Part shown: positions 30,701 through 38,527 of the stretch, in pieces
How the letters are laid out: every line of letters starts with the position of its first letter
Position numbering within the stretch: the stretch's first letter is position 1
Assembly (NCBI GenBank): GCA_937885695.1
Contig: CALABP010000038.1
Location: forward strand, 1-46,003
Reading direction: 5' to 3'
Origin: DTU089 sp002440045
GTDB lineage: Bacteria; Bacillota; Clostridia; Oscillospirales; Acutalibacteraceae
DNA length: 46,003 nucleotides
The notes under the pieces: generated by a model
Databases searched by the model: none
Told to the model about the DNA's origin: nothing
What the model saw: the letters and a program-made list of their open reading frames with translations, nothing else
Translations under genes and position numbers: made by a program

Positions 30701-32649
30701 CAGCCAAGAACGGTTCCCGCGGGCATACCGTCGACAAAAGCGACCTTTACATCGTTTTCGGTTACTTCGCCCGCTATGAGCATACCGCGGCTTTCAACGC
30801 CGCAAAGCATTCTCGGTTTAAGGTTTGCAACAATGATTATGTGCTTTCCGAGCAAATCTTCGGGCGAGTACCACTGGGCAATTCCCGAAACGATTGTGCG
30901 CGGAGTGTCGGTGCCGTCGTTCAAAGTAAGCTCTAAAAGCTTTTTCGCTCTTTTAACGGGCTTGCAGTCTATAACCTCGGCAATGCGAAGCTCTACCTTT
31001 GCAAAATCGTCAAACTCTATCTGTTTAAGGCCGACAATCTCTTTTTTCGCTTCTTCTTTCTTTTCTTCTTTTACTTCCTCTTTCGGAAGGGACTCTTCGA
31101 TTTCTTTAAGAGTTTTTTCAGCGTCAAGCCGCGAGAAAAGCGGAACGGCTTCGCCGACCTTGCTTCCGGGAACGAGCGCGCCGAAGCTCTCAAGCGAAGA
31201 AAGCGTATTTATGTCGGTGCCGAGCTGAGCGAGAATTTTGTCGCTCGTGTCGGGCATAAACGGCTTTAAAAGAACGGCAATAAAGCGAATGCTTTCAAGA
31301 AGATTGTAAAGCACCGTGCCGAGTCTTTCTTTTTTGGCTTCGTCTTTTGCGAGCGCCCACGGCATTGTTTCGTCGATATATTTGTTGCAGCGTTTTGCAA
31401 GGTCAAAAATCACGCCCAAAGCGTCGCTTACTCTGTAGGTGTCAAGAAGGCGCGTAACCTCGGGCAGGCAGTTGAGTGCGAGAGCTTTAAGCTCTTTGTC
31501 AACAGGCTCTTCTGCAAGGGGCGCCTGAACAACGCCGCCGAAATATTTGTTGTTCATCGCTACGGTGCGGTTAACAAGGTTTCCGAGAGTGTTTGCAAGG
31601 TCCGAGTTATAGCGCTCGATTATCGTTTCATAGGTAATTGAGCCGTCCTGCGCGTGCGGCATCTCCGAAAGAAGATAATAACGCACCGCGTCAACGCCGA
31701 AGCGCTTGCAAAGGTCGTCGGCATAAATAACGTTGCCGCGCGACTTTGACATTTTGTCGTTTCCGAAAAGGAGCCACGGGTGGCCGAACACCTGTTTCGG
31801 AAGCGGCTCGCCGAGCGCCATAAGCATAATCGGCCAATAGATTGTGTGGAAGCGAAGAATATCCTTGCCGATGATGTGAACGTCGGCAGGCCAGTATTTG
31901 CGGTACATATCGCTGTTTTTGCCGCCGTCGTAGCCAAGACCCGTGATGTAGTTTGAAAGCGCGTCTATCCATACATAAATAACGTGCTTTTTGTCAAACG
32001 GAACGGGAATGCCCCATTTAAAAGACGACCTTGAAACGCAAAGGTCCTGAAGTCCGGGCTTTATGAAGTTGTTGAGCATCTCTTTTTTGCGGCTTTCGGG
32101 GTAAATAAAGTCGGGGTTTTGCTCGATATAGTCTTCAAGCTGCTTTTGATATTTGCTCATTTTGAAGAAATAAGCTTCTTCTTTTGCTTTTACCACCTCG
32201 CGGCCGCAATCGGGGCATTTGCCGTCTACAAGCTGTGTGTCGGTAAAAAAGCTTTCATCGGGAAGGCAATACCAACCCTCGTATTCGCCTTTATAGATGT
32301 CGCCCTTGTCATAGAGCTTCTGAAAGATTTTTGCAACCGCCTCTTCGTGGTCCTTGTCGGTGGTGCGAATGAATTTATCATAGGTCGTGTTTAAAACGTC
32401 GCATATTGCTCTGATTTCGCCCGCAACCTTGTCAACGTATTCCTTCGGCGAAACGCCTGCGGCTTTTGCATATTCTTCTATTTTTTGGCCGTGCTCGTCT
32501 GTGCCCGTCTGAAAGAAAACGTCAAAGCCCTGCATGCGTTTGAACCTCGCAAGTGCGTCGGAAAGCACTATTTCGTAAGAGTTGCCTATGTGCGGCTTGC
32601 GCGAGGTATAGGCTATGGCTGTGGTAATGTAATAAGGCTTTTTGTCCAT
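30700..32649 (-). CDS. metG: Methionyl-tRNA synthetase
   Basis: The enzyme charges elongator and initiator tRNA-Met. Class I motifs are present: KPHIGN at 18-23 in place of HIGH, and KMSKS at about 299-303. A zinc-binding knuckle lies near CPDCGREVVKAK. The anticodon-binding helical domain covers about 390-510. A charged linker (Glu/Lys-rich) leads to a C-terminal tRNA-binding OB domain from about 545, with VELRIAEVIDCKPVKRAKK and HIIIVANLKPRMLCGVES. The length of 649 residues is normal. Its promoter overlaps the end of the GH2 gene. The leader is about 70 bases and shows no T-box. Confidence 0.96.
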   Translation of the reverse strand: MDKKPYYITTAIAYTSRKPHIGNSYEIVLSDALARFKRMQGFDVFFQTGTDEHGQKIEEYAKAAGVSPKEYVDKVAGEIRAICDVLNTTYDKFIRTTDKDHEEAVAKIFQKLYDKGDIYKGEYEGWYCLPDESFFTDTQLVDGKCPDCGREVVKAKEEAYFFKMSKYQKQLEDYIEQNPDFIYPESRKKEMLNNFIKPGLQDLCVSRSSFKWGIPVPFDKKHVIYVWIDALSNYITGLGYDGGKNSDMYRKYWPADVHIIGKDILRFHTIYWPIMLMALGEPLPKQVFGHPWLLFGNDKMSKSRGNVIYADDLCKRFGVDAVRYYLLSEMPHAQDGSITYETIIERYNSDLANTLGNLVNRTVAMNNKYFGGVVQAPLAEEPVDKELKALALNCLPEVTRLLDTYRVSDALGVIFDLAKRCNKYIDETMPWALAKDEAKKERLGTVLYNLLESIRFIAVLLKPFMPDTSDKILAQLGTDINTLSSLESFGALVPGSKVGEAVPLFSRLDAEKTLKEIEESLPKEEVKEEKKEEAKKEIVGLKQIEFDDFAKVELRIAEVIDCKPVKRAKKLLELTLNDGTDTPRTIVSGIAQWYSPEDLLGKHIIIVANLKPRMLCGVESRGMLIAGEVTENDVKVAFVDGMPAGTVLG

Positions 32650-32673
32650 TTTCCGTTCTCCTTTACTTTAATA

Positions 32674-32700
32674 GCGGTATTGCGTGAGAAACAATACCGC
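32674..32700 (-). terminator. Hairpin in the metG leader
   Basis: GCGGTATTG (32674-32682) pairs perfectly with CAATACCGC (32692-32700). On the minus strand it is followed by TATTAAAG, a poor U tract. It may end the GH2 transcript or be a leader structure of metG, since the predicted metG start point lies upstream of it. Confidence 0.5.
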
Positions 32701-32728
32701 GAACCTGAGTTTTTACAGAATACTGATT

Positions 32729-32757
32729 ATAATAATCTTATTCCGCTTTTAAGTCAA
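32729..32757 (-). promoter_or_regulatory. Promoter of metG inside the end of the GH2 gene
   Basis: On the minus strand, TTGACT (32752-32757) and TATTAT (32729-32734) are 17 bases apart. The -35 box lies within the last codons of the GH2 gene. Confidence 0.6.
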
Positions 32758-35104
32758 GCTTTGCTTTACCGATATTTTCGGCGTTTACTGTTACTGTTAT
32801 ATCGCCTTTTTTGCCGACCGTTCTTATCCAGAACGCTCTGTCGCCGCCGACAAGGGGGAATTCCTTCGGCCCGATAATTTCTGCGGGGCCTTTAATTGAT
32901 ACTTTTACAGCGCTGTCGGCAAACGGAGCGCGGTTGCCGTTTTGGTCAAGCGCAAGAATTTCTATTCTTGTCGCGTCATATGTGTCGTCCTCTTTAAGCA
33001 CGGTGCTGTCGGCTTTGACTTCAAGGTGAAGCCCCGTAACGGCGCTTTTTACGATTGTTTTTACAAGCTTGCCGTCTTTGTAGCCCTCAAAGGTATAAGA
33101 TACCTGCTTGTCGCCCCAACCGCCGATATATTTTGTTACAAGGTCATACATCCGTGCGATTGAAATTTTGCCCAAAGCCATTCCCGCGCCGACCTTGAGC
33201 CAGTTTTGCGGGGGCATTTTGATTTGGTCGCGCTGAGCGGCAACAAGAGCCTCTTTAAGATATTTTGCCGCTTTGGGGTCGATTTTTTCAACCTCGGTAA
33301 GCGCGTCGCCGAAAAAGTCTTCGGCAAGCATGGGCGGGTGCGGAAGATTTTTAAAGGGAGAGTCCTTCGGGTAAATTGTGCTTGTGTATTTTCCGCTCTT
33401 ATAAAGCTTTACATAGTCGCAGTTTGTAAATACCCAAACCTTGCCTATAATTCCGCCGGGGTGCTCGCCTATATCCATTGACGACGAAACCTCAAGATAA
33501 GGCTCAAACTCCTGCTGAGAGCGATAAACCGCCGCGCCGAATTTCGGAACACGGAACATATCCGTAACGCCGTGATAGCATATCTTGTCGCCGCTGCCGA
33601 AGTCTTTATGCGTGTTATAATCGGCCATGCACCAACCGATAGCGCCGCTTATTCTCGGGTTGCCGTAAGCCGTGTTTAAAACCCTTGTGTGGCGAAGCGC
33701 ATGTTCCGTCCTTAACGCCTCGCGGTCAAAGCTTTTTGTGGGGTACATATGGCCGTTGTGCTCGGTAACAAGATAGGGCGCGTTAAGCCCTGCGGGGATA
33801 ATCGGCGGCAGAAGCGTAACCATACCGCCCGAGTGAGAAAAGTCGTTATAAGTGAAAACGTCTTCAAACAAATGGCTTCGCGGAATATTTCTTACGCCGC
33901 CCGTCTGGCGCGTTGAGTCAAGGCTGTGGGCAATTTCGTTTGCTTCTTTATAAAATTCGTCGCAATCCATACCCTCGTTTACCCTGACGCCCCAAAGAAT
34001 TACGGACGGGTGGTTTCTGTCGCGGATTATCATTCTTTTGATGTTATCTTTGAAATGCTCGCGCCATTCGCCCTCGCCCAAAAACTGCCAGCTCGGAATT
34101 TCGGTGAAAACAAGAAGTCCTATTTCGTCGCATCTGTCAAGAAAATGAACGCTGTCGGGGTAGTGCGACGTTCTTACAAGGTTAACGCCGAGCTTGTATT
34201 TTAAAAGGTCAGCGTCTGCTTTCTGAACATTTTTCGGCATGGCATAGCCGACATAGGGGTAGCTTTGGTGGCGGTTAAGGCCGCGTATTTTAAGCTTTTT
34301 GCCGTTAAGATAAAAGCCGTCTTTTTTAAATCTTGCCTCTCTGAAGCCGAAGCGCTCGGATTTTTCGTCAAGACCCTGAAGCTTTACTTCAAGCGTATAA
34401 AGCTCGGGCATATCGGGCTCCCAAAGCTTTACGCCCGAAACCGCCCATTTTATGTTGACTTTTTTACCTTTAAAAGCACACTCGCGCGAAGAAAGTGCGG
34501 TACCGTCTTTGTCTTTAAGCGTGAGGCAAAGCGTGCCTTCAAAGCTTTTTGAAAGAGTGATGTCGGCGTCTATAACCTTTTTTTCGTGAAGCACGTTCAT
34601 GGGTCTTACAAAAACGTCTTCAATATAAACGTCGCTTACCTCTTCAAGCCACACCTCGCGATAAATGCCGCCGTAAACAAGGTAGTCGACAACGTTGCCG
34701 AACGGCGGAACATCTTCTAACTCGCTTGAGTCAAGCTCCACCGCGAGGACGTTGTTTTTTGCCCTTACGTTGTCTGTTATATCAAACGAAAATCTGTTAT
34801 AAGAGCCTTTGTATTCGCCGATAAAGCTGCCGTTGAGATAAACGCGCGAATAAACCGAAGCGCCCTCAAAATGAAGAATATAGCGCTTGCCCTCGTTTTT
34901 GCCGCCGTCAAGCGAAAAGTGCTTGCGATAGCAGCTTTTAAACTGATATGATTTTTCGTCAAAATAGTTAAGCGGAAGCTCCAAATTTGTATGGGGAATA
35001 TCGACGGTTTCAAAAGCGGAATCGTCAAAGCTTTTTTTGAGCATTTCGTCGCGGAAATCGGGGGAATATTTCCAACCGAAGTTAAGCGGATATACAGTTC
35101 TCAT
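32738..35104 (-). CDS. Glycoside hydrolase family 2
   Basis: The 788-residue protein has the GH2 domain order: a sugar-binding jelly roll at about 1-160, an immunoglobulin-like domain at about 160-255, and the TIM barrel from about 260, with IRGLNRHQSYPYVG and RTSHYPDSVHFLDRCDEIGL. The acid/base Glu377 is in the NE pair of ILWGVRVNEGMD and the nucleophile Glu448 is in LVTEHNGHMYP. A C-terminal Ig-like region from about 670 has an invasin/Big-like look. There is no signal peptide, so it acts on imported sugars. It could be a beta-galactosidase, beta-glucuronidase or another exo-enzyme; motifs alone do not decide. Confidence 0.88.
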   Translation of the reverse strand: MRTVYPLNFGWKYSPDFRDEMLKKSFDDSAFETVDIPHTNLELPLNYFDEKSYQFKSCYRKHFSLDGGKNEGKRYILHFEGASVYSRVYLNGSFIGEYKGSYNRFSFDITDNVRAKNNVLAVELDSSELEDVPPFGNVVDYLVYGGIYREVWLEEVSDVYIEDVFVRPMNVLHEKKVIDADITLSKSFEGTLCLTLKDKDGTALSSRECAFKGKKVNIKWAVSGVKLWEPDMPELYTLEVKLQGLDEKSERFGFREARFKKDGFYLNGKKLKIRGLNRHQSYPYVGYAMPKNVQKADADLLKYKLGVNLVRTSHYPDSVHFLDRCDEIGLLVFTEIPSWQFLGEGEWREHFKDNIKRMIIRDRNHPSVILWGVRVNEGMDCDEFYKEANEIAHSLDSTRQTGGVRNIPRSHLFEDVFTYNDFSHSGGMVTLLPPIIPAGLNAPYLVTEHNGHMYPTKSFDREALRTEHALRHTRVLNTAYGNPRISGAIGWCMADYNTHKDFGSGDKICYHGVTDMFRVPKFGAAVYRSQQEFEPYLEVSSSMDIGEHPGGIIGKVWVFTNCDYVKLYKSGKYTSTIYPKDSPFKNLPHPPMLAEDFFGDALTEVEKIDPKAAKYLKEALVAAQRDQIKMPPQNWLKVGAGMALGKISIARMYDLVTKYIGGWGDKQVSYTFEGYKDGKLVKTIVKSAVTGLHLEVKADSTVLKEDDTYDATRIEILALDQNGNRAPFADSAVKVSIKGPAEIIGPKEFPLVGGDRAFWIRTVGKKGDITVTVNAENIGKAKLDLKAE

Positions 35105-35138
35105 AAAGTCACCCTTTATAATTTACTTTTACTTTTAC

Positions 35139-35181
35139 GCCGGCTAATCGGCGGCAACGGTGCCGGCAAGCCGGCTTTTTT
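35139..35181 (+). terminator. Plus-strand terminator without a plus-strand gene
   Basis: GCCGGCT (35139-35145) pairs with AGCCGGC (35169-35175), with further pairing inside the loop, followed by TTTTTT. It reads as a terminator on the plus strand, but the genes on both sides are on the minus strand. Confidence 0.45.
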
Positions 35182-35199
35182 ACATATAATTCTATACTA

Positions 35200-36516
35200 T
35201 TATAATATATATGTCAACAAGTCATTTCGATTGTTAACAACTTTTCCTTCGATAACGGCGTCAAGAGCCGTATCAAGCGCTTTTCCGACTTCTTCGCCGC
35301 GAAGCCCCGCCTTAATAAGGTCGTTTCCGTTGATTTTAAGGTCGCAAATTTTTGTGCACTCGTTATTTTCTTCAATTTCTTTGAGCCACAAAAGCGTTCT
35401 TTCGCTTTCTTTTTCAATGTTTCTGTATGCTTCGCTCAAAGCGCCGCGGTCGCTTTTTTTAATAATCAAAAGCGTTCTTACGTCGTCGGGCGAAAGCTCT
35501 TTCATCTTTTTCTTCAGCTCGATTTTTGTTTTCGGCGGCTCAAAATCGTGGTGCGAAACAAGAAACGAAACGCGCGCGATTGTTTTTTTGTCGAATTTAA
35601 GTCGGGTGAGGATTTTTTTTGCAATCTCTCCGCCGACGGCGGCATGATTTTTAAAAGAGCTGTCGCCGTTTTCGCAAAGCCTGTGCGTTTCGATTTTGCC
35701 GAGGTCGTGAAGAAGCATTGTAAGCCGAAGCGTTTTATCGGGCGGAATAGTTTCAACTGTGTGCAAGGTGTGCTCCCACACGTCATAGGCGTGCTTTTTG
35801 CCGTATTGCTTAAAGCCGACCGCGGGAAGAATTTCGGGAATGAATACGCCCAAAACGTCGTAATATTCCATTAACACATTGAATATATTTTTACCGACAA
35901 GCATTTTTGTAAGCTCTGCTGCTATTCGTTCTTGCGAAATGTCTTTTAAAAGCTCTTTATTTTTGTGAATTGCGGCCTTTGTGTTTTCTTCAATGTCAAA
36001 GCCCAAAACAGAGGAAAAGCGAAGCGCCCTGAGTATTCTTAACCCGTCCTCTTTAAAACGCCTGTCCGGGTCGCCGACGGCTCTTATTATACTATTATAT
36101 ATATCGTCGCATCCGCAAAACGGGTCAACAATTCCCTTTTCATTATTATATGCTATGGCGTTTACGGTAAAGTCGCGCCTTTTTAAATCCTCGGTTAAAG
36201 AGCGTGTAAAAGACACGCTTTCGGGGTGGCGGCGGTCTTTATATTCGCCGTCTGTTCTGTAGGTTGTAACCTCGACGCATTTTCTGTTTATAACAAGGCT
36301 CACCGTGCCGTGTTTAATCCCCGTATCGACGGTTTTAATGTCGGAAAAGAGCTTTTTTGTTTCTTCGGGGAGGGCGTTTGTCGTAATATCCCAATCCTCG
36401 GGGGTTGTTTTCAAAATGCTGTCGCGCACTGCTCCGCCGACGCAAAACGCCTCAAATCCGGCGGAATAATACCGCTTTATTACACTGTTAATATATGCCG
36501 GAATTTCTATTTTCAT
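35200..36516 (-). CDS. cca: CCA tRNA nucleotidyltransferase with HD domain
   Basis: The enzyme adds or repairs the 3' CCA of tRNA. Class II nucleotidyltransferase motifs are present: VGGAVRD at 26-32, the metal-binding DWDIT at 41-45, RRDFTVNA at 113-120, and the neck motif EDGLRILRALRF at 156-167. An HD domain follows with LLHDLGK around His270-Asp271. The 438-residue length fits the Firmicutes form with a C-terminal HD region. A full CCA-adding role is likely, but an A-adding-only role cannot be excluded without alignment of the flexible loop. GGAGGA lies five bases before the ATG, in a small CTCC-TAC-GGAG hairpin. Confidence 0.93.
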   Translation of the reverse strand: MKIEIPAYINSVIKRYYSAGFEAFCVGGAVRDSILKTTPEDWDITTNALPEETKKLFSDIKTVDTGIKHGTVSLVINRKCVEVTTYRTDGEYKDRRHPESVSFTRSLTEDLKRRDFTVNAIAYNNEKGIVDPFCGCDDIYNSIIRAVGDPDRRFKEDGLRILRALRFSSVLGFDIEENTKAAIHKNKELLKDISQERIAAELTKMLVGKNIFNVLMEYYDVLGVFIPEILPAVGFKQYGKKHAYDVWEHTLHTVETIPPDKTLRLTMLLHDLGKIETHRLCENGDSSFKNHAAVGGEIAKKILTRLKFDKKTIARVSFLVSHHDFEPPKTKIELKKKMKELSPDDVRTLLIIKKSDRGALSEAYRNIEKESERTLLWLKEIEENNECTKICDLKINGNDLIKAGLRGEEVGKALDTALDAVIEGKVVNNRNDLLTYIL

Positions 36517-36552
36517 AAGCTTCCTCCGTAGGAGTTTTTAAGTTGTAATTAT

Positions 36553-36580
36553 ATTGTATTATTTTCTGCGGATATGTCAA
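36553..36580 (-). promoter_or_regulatory. Promoter of cca
   Basis: On the minus strand, perfect TTGACA (36575-36580) and TACAAT (36553-36558) are 16 bases apart, about 37 bases before the start codon. Confidence 0.75.
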
Positions 36581-36776
36581 TAAAATAATTACAAATTGAA
36601 AGAAAAACGGCAAAAAAACCGCCTAAAAGTTACAGTTTGTAATTTCTGCAATTCTCACAAAAAAATCAAAGGATTTGTCGGTCGAAAAAGAGAGTTAGGC
36701 ACTATATGTAGTTTTTGTCGGAGCGCAATGTTCAAAACGATTGTGCAAAAGTCACAAAAAATGAAAAATAAATTAT
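36581..36776. other. A/T-rich intergenic stretch
   Basis: These 196 bases separate the divergent cca and 3D-protein promoters. I see no gene, repeat or clear hairpin. A weak reading frame crosses it at 36596-36850, but it runs through the promoter and leader of the next gene and has no ribosome binding site. Confidence 0.6.
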
Positions 36777-36804
36777 TTGACAATGCCGAAAGTTTGAATA
36801 TAAT
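36777..36804 (+). promoter_or_regulatory. Consensus promoter of the 3D-domain protein
   Basis: Perfect TTGACA (36777-36782) and perfect TATAAT (36799-36804) are 16 bases apart. Transcription should start near 36811, giving a leader of about 145 nt. Confidence 0.9.
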
Positions 36805-36810
36805 ACGCTT

Positions 36811-36955
36811 TGCCATAGGAAACACGGGCGCTTTTGCCCTCGGTGCGTAGTCAAAATCGCTGATTTTGACCCCGTATCCTGAACAAAACCGCCTATTAAA
36901 CGGCAGCCTTTTTCCCCGAAAAAACGGGGCGGCTGCTCGGTTAAGGAGATTTACC
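36811..36955 (+). ncRNA. Structured leader RNA, unidentified riboswitch-like element
   Basis: The leader can fold as a three-way junction. AGGA (36817-36820) pairs with TCCT (36877-36880). One arm is CAC-GGGC (36823-36829) with GCCC (36836-36839) and GTG (36843-36845). The other is a perfect 9-bp hairpin, GTCAAAATC (36850-36858) with GATTTTGAC (36862-36870). A second module follows: GCAGCC (36903-36908) with GGCTGC (36930-36935), enclosing CCCCG/CGGGG. AACCG (36887-36891) could instead pair with CGGTT (36938-36942), next to the ribosome binding site AAGGAG. Cell-wall protein genes of this kind are often under c-di-AMP riboswitches, but I do not see that consensus here. Confidence 0.5.
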
Positions 36956-38212
36956 ATGACAGTCAGAAAAATTGGCGATACGGCAGTGACCCCGCCTATG
37001 AGAAGAGTGCTTCTTCTCGTTTTGGCGACAATGTTCTTTTTATCGGTCACGGCATTCGCCGTTCCGCCCGTAATCTATGACGTAACCGTTACGGACGGTG
37101 ACACGGTAACTACCGTGCAAACAATCAAAAAATCGCCCGAGAGCATTCTCGGCGACGTCGGAATTATTTTAAGCGAAAGCAGAGACGACAGAATTGCCTT
37201 TTGCGAGTTTTTCCCCGAAAGTGAGACTGCGCAGATAGTTGTAAGGCGCGGCGCAAAGGTGACGGTTAAAAATCCCGACGGCAGCAGAAAAACAGTTTAT
37301 TCTTCGCGCACGGTCGGCGACGCTCTTTTAAAAGCGGGCGTTGAGCTTTCGGACGGAAGAGTACCGAGCGTTTCCGAAGATACGCAGATTTTTGACTCAT
37401 TAACGGTTGAAATTTATGACGTGTATGAGGTTTCTGTAAGCGCAGACGGAAAGGTTTATAAAGAAAGCGTATCCGGCGGCAGTGTTGAAGACGCGGTTGC
37501 CGCACTCGGAATAGAGCTTTCGGACGAGGATTATACAACCCCCGAAAGAGACGAAAAGCTTTCGGACGGAATGGAAATTACCGTTCACAGAGTAGAGCTT
37601 AAAGAGCGCGTTGAAGAAGAAGCGATTCCTTACGAAACAGAATACACATACTCAGACGAGATGTATAAAAACCGCTCAAAGGTCGTAAGAGACGGCAAAA
37701 ACGGCACAAAAGAGCTTGTTTATACCGAAAAATACGTTGACGGCGTGCTTGCAGACAGCGCACTTACAGACGAGCGCGTGAAAACAGACGCAGTCAGCAG
37801 AATAGTAAAGGTGGGCACAAAGGCAAATCCGCTCCCCAAGACGCTCCCGACAAGCGCGCCCATGAGCGAGCTTACCGTTCCGTCATATGTAAATATCGGT
37901 GCGGACGGTGTTCCCACAAACTACAGCTCCGTAATAAACGCCAAGGCAACGGCTTATTGCATTCCCGGCGGCACAACCTCGACGGGCAAGCGCGCTCAGG
38001 CGGGCTACATCGCGGTTGACCCCAACGAAATCCCCTATGGCACGGAAATGTATATAGTTTCGGCCGACGGCAAATATGTTTACGGCTATTGCATAGCGGC
38101 AGATACGGGCGGCTTTATTTATGACGTCGATTGGACGGTTGACCTTTATATGAATACCCTCGACCAGTGCTGGCAGTGGGGCAGAAGAGATATACTGATA
38201 TATATTCTCTGA
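36956..38212 (+). CDS. DUF348-G5-3D domain cell-wall protein, YabE/YocH-like
   Basis: Residues about 18-36 form a signal peptide or membrane anchor (VLLLVLATMFFLSVTAFAV), so the protein works outside the cell. Two or three ubiquitin-like DUF348 repeats cover about 37-225. A G5 domain lies at about 225-300 (IPYETEYTYSDEMYKNRSKV and following). A 3D domain ends the protein, with ATAYCIPGGTTSTGKRAQAG, DPNEIPYGTEMYI and DTGG. The 3D domain is related to lytic transglycosylase MltA and to stationary-phase resuscitation proteins. I chose ATG 36956, seven bases after AAGGAG. An in-frame start at 36866 lies in the leader structure. The product has 418 residues. Confidence 0.9.
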   Translation: MTVRKIGDTAVTPPMRRVLLLVLATMFFLSVTAFAVPPVIYDVTVTDGDTVTTVQTIKKSPESILGDVGIILSESRDDRIAFCEFFPESETAQIVVRRGAKVTVKNPDGSRKTVYSSRTVGDALLKAGVELSDGRVPSVSEDTQIFDSLTVEIYDVYEVSVSADGKVYKESVSGGSVEDAVAALGIELSDEDYTTPERDEKLSDGMEITVHRVELKERVEEEAIPYETEYTYSDEMYKNRSKVVRDGKNGTKELVYTEKYVDGVLADSALTDERVKTDAVSRIVKVGTKANPLPKTLPTSAPMSELTVPSYVNIGADGVPTNYSSVINAKATAYCIPGGTTSTGKRAQAGYIAVDPNEIPYGTEMYIVSADGKYVYGYCIAADTGGFIYDVDWTVDLYMNTLDQCWQWGRRDILIYIL

Positions 38213-38229
38213 TTAAAACAAAATAAACA

Positions 38230-38408
38230 AAGGGGCTGTAAAAAAAGTCCAGACCGCAAAAAGCAAAGAAATGACAACTTAATGCTTTTTGCTATGAATT
38301 AATCTCACCCTCGGAGTACCTTTGTACGCCGTCGGGCAAGTACTAAACGCCGAAAACGGCGTTTAGCATTCGATTAATTCATTCTGAACGTTTTTTCCAA
38401 GCCCCTTT
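38230..38408 (+). repeat. Dispersed structured repeat, full copy
   Basis: This element is about 180 bases long, with nested inverted repeats. The ends AAGGGGCT (38230-38237) and AGCCCCTT (38400-38407) pair. Inside are GCAAAAAGCA (38256-38265) with TGCTTTTTGC (38283-38292), ATGAATTAATC (38294-38304) with GATTAATTCAT (38372-38382), and CTAAACGCCG (38343-38352) with CGGCGTTTAG (38357-38366). Bases 38310-38408 match 81-179 with two differences. It has no coding potential. It might be a small mobile (MITE-like) element, a structured RNA or a terminator-like module after the 3D gene. The rest of this 315-base gap holds only the GH51 promoter. Confidence 0.8.
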
Positions 38409-38462
38409 TTTATTTTTAGGCTCGGCGCGTTTTCGCGGGCGAAGAAATTTTAGCCCTGCAAC

Positions 38463-38491
38463 TTGACAGATTTGCATAGTTTGGTTAAAAT
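38463..38491 (+). promoter_or_regulatory. Promoter of the GH51 gene
   Basis: Perfect TTGACA (38463-38468) and TAAAAT (38486-38491) are 17 bases apart, 36 bases before the GTG start. Confidence 0.85.
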
Positions 38492-38527
38492 CGAATTGAA
38501 AAATAAATTGCAAAGCGGGGGATTCCT

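Noticed and set aside
30671..31228. A 185-codon Ser/Phe-rich open frame antisense to metG
   Set aside because: It is the complement of metG coding sequence; the high Ser and Phe content comes from the complementary strand of Lys- and Glu-rich codons.
32650..32737. A T-box or SAM riboswitch before metG
   Set aside because: Fewer than 90 bases are available, and only one hairpin is visible, with no conserved motif of either class.
36596..36850. An 84-codon open frame with four cysteines (CNFC, CSFC pattern) upstream of the 3D-domain gene
   Set aside because: It runs through the near-perfect promoter and into the structured leader, has no ribosome binding site, and its composition is that of A/T-rich non-coding DNA.
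36811..36955. A c-di-AMP (ydaO-type) riboswitch
   Set aside because: The gene type fits, but I could not find the conserved internal blocks of that class, so I left the leader unclassified.
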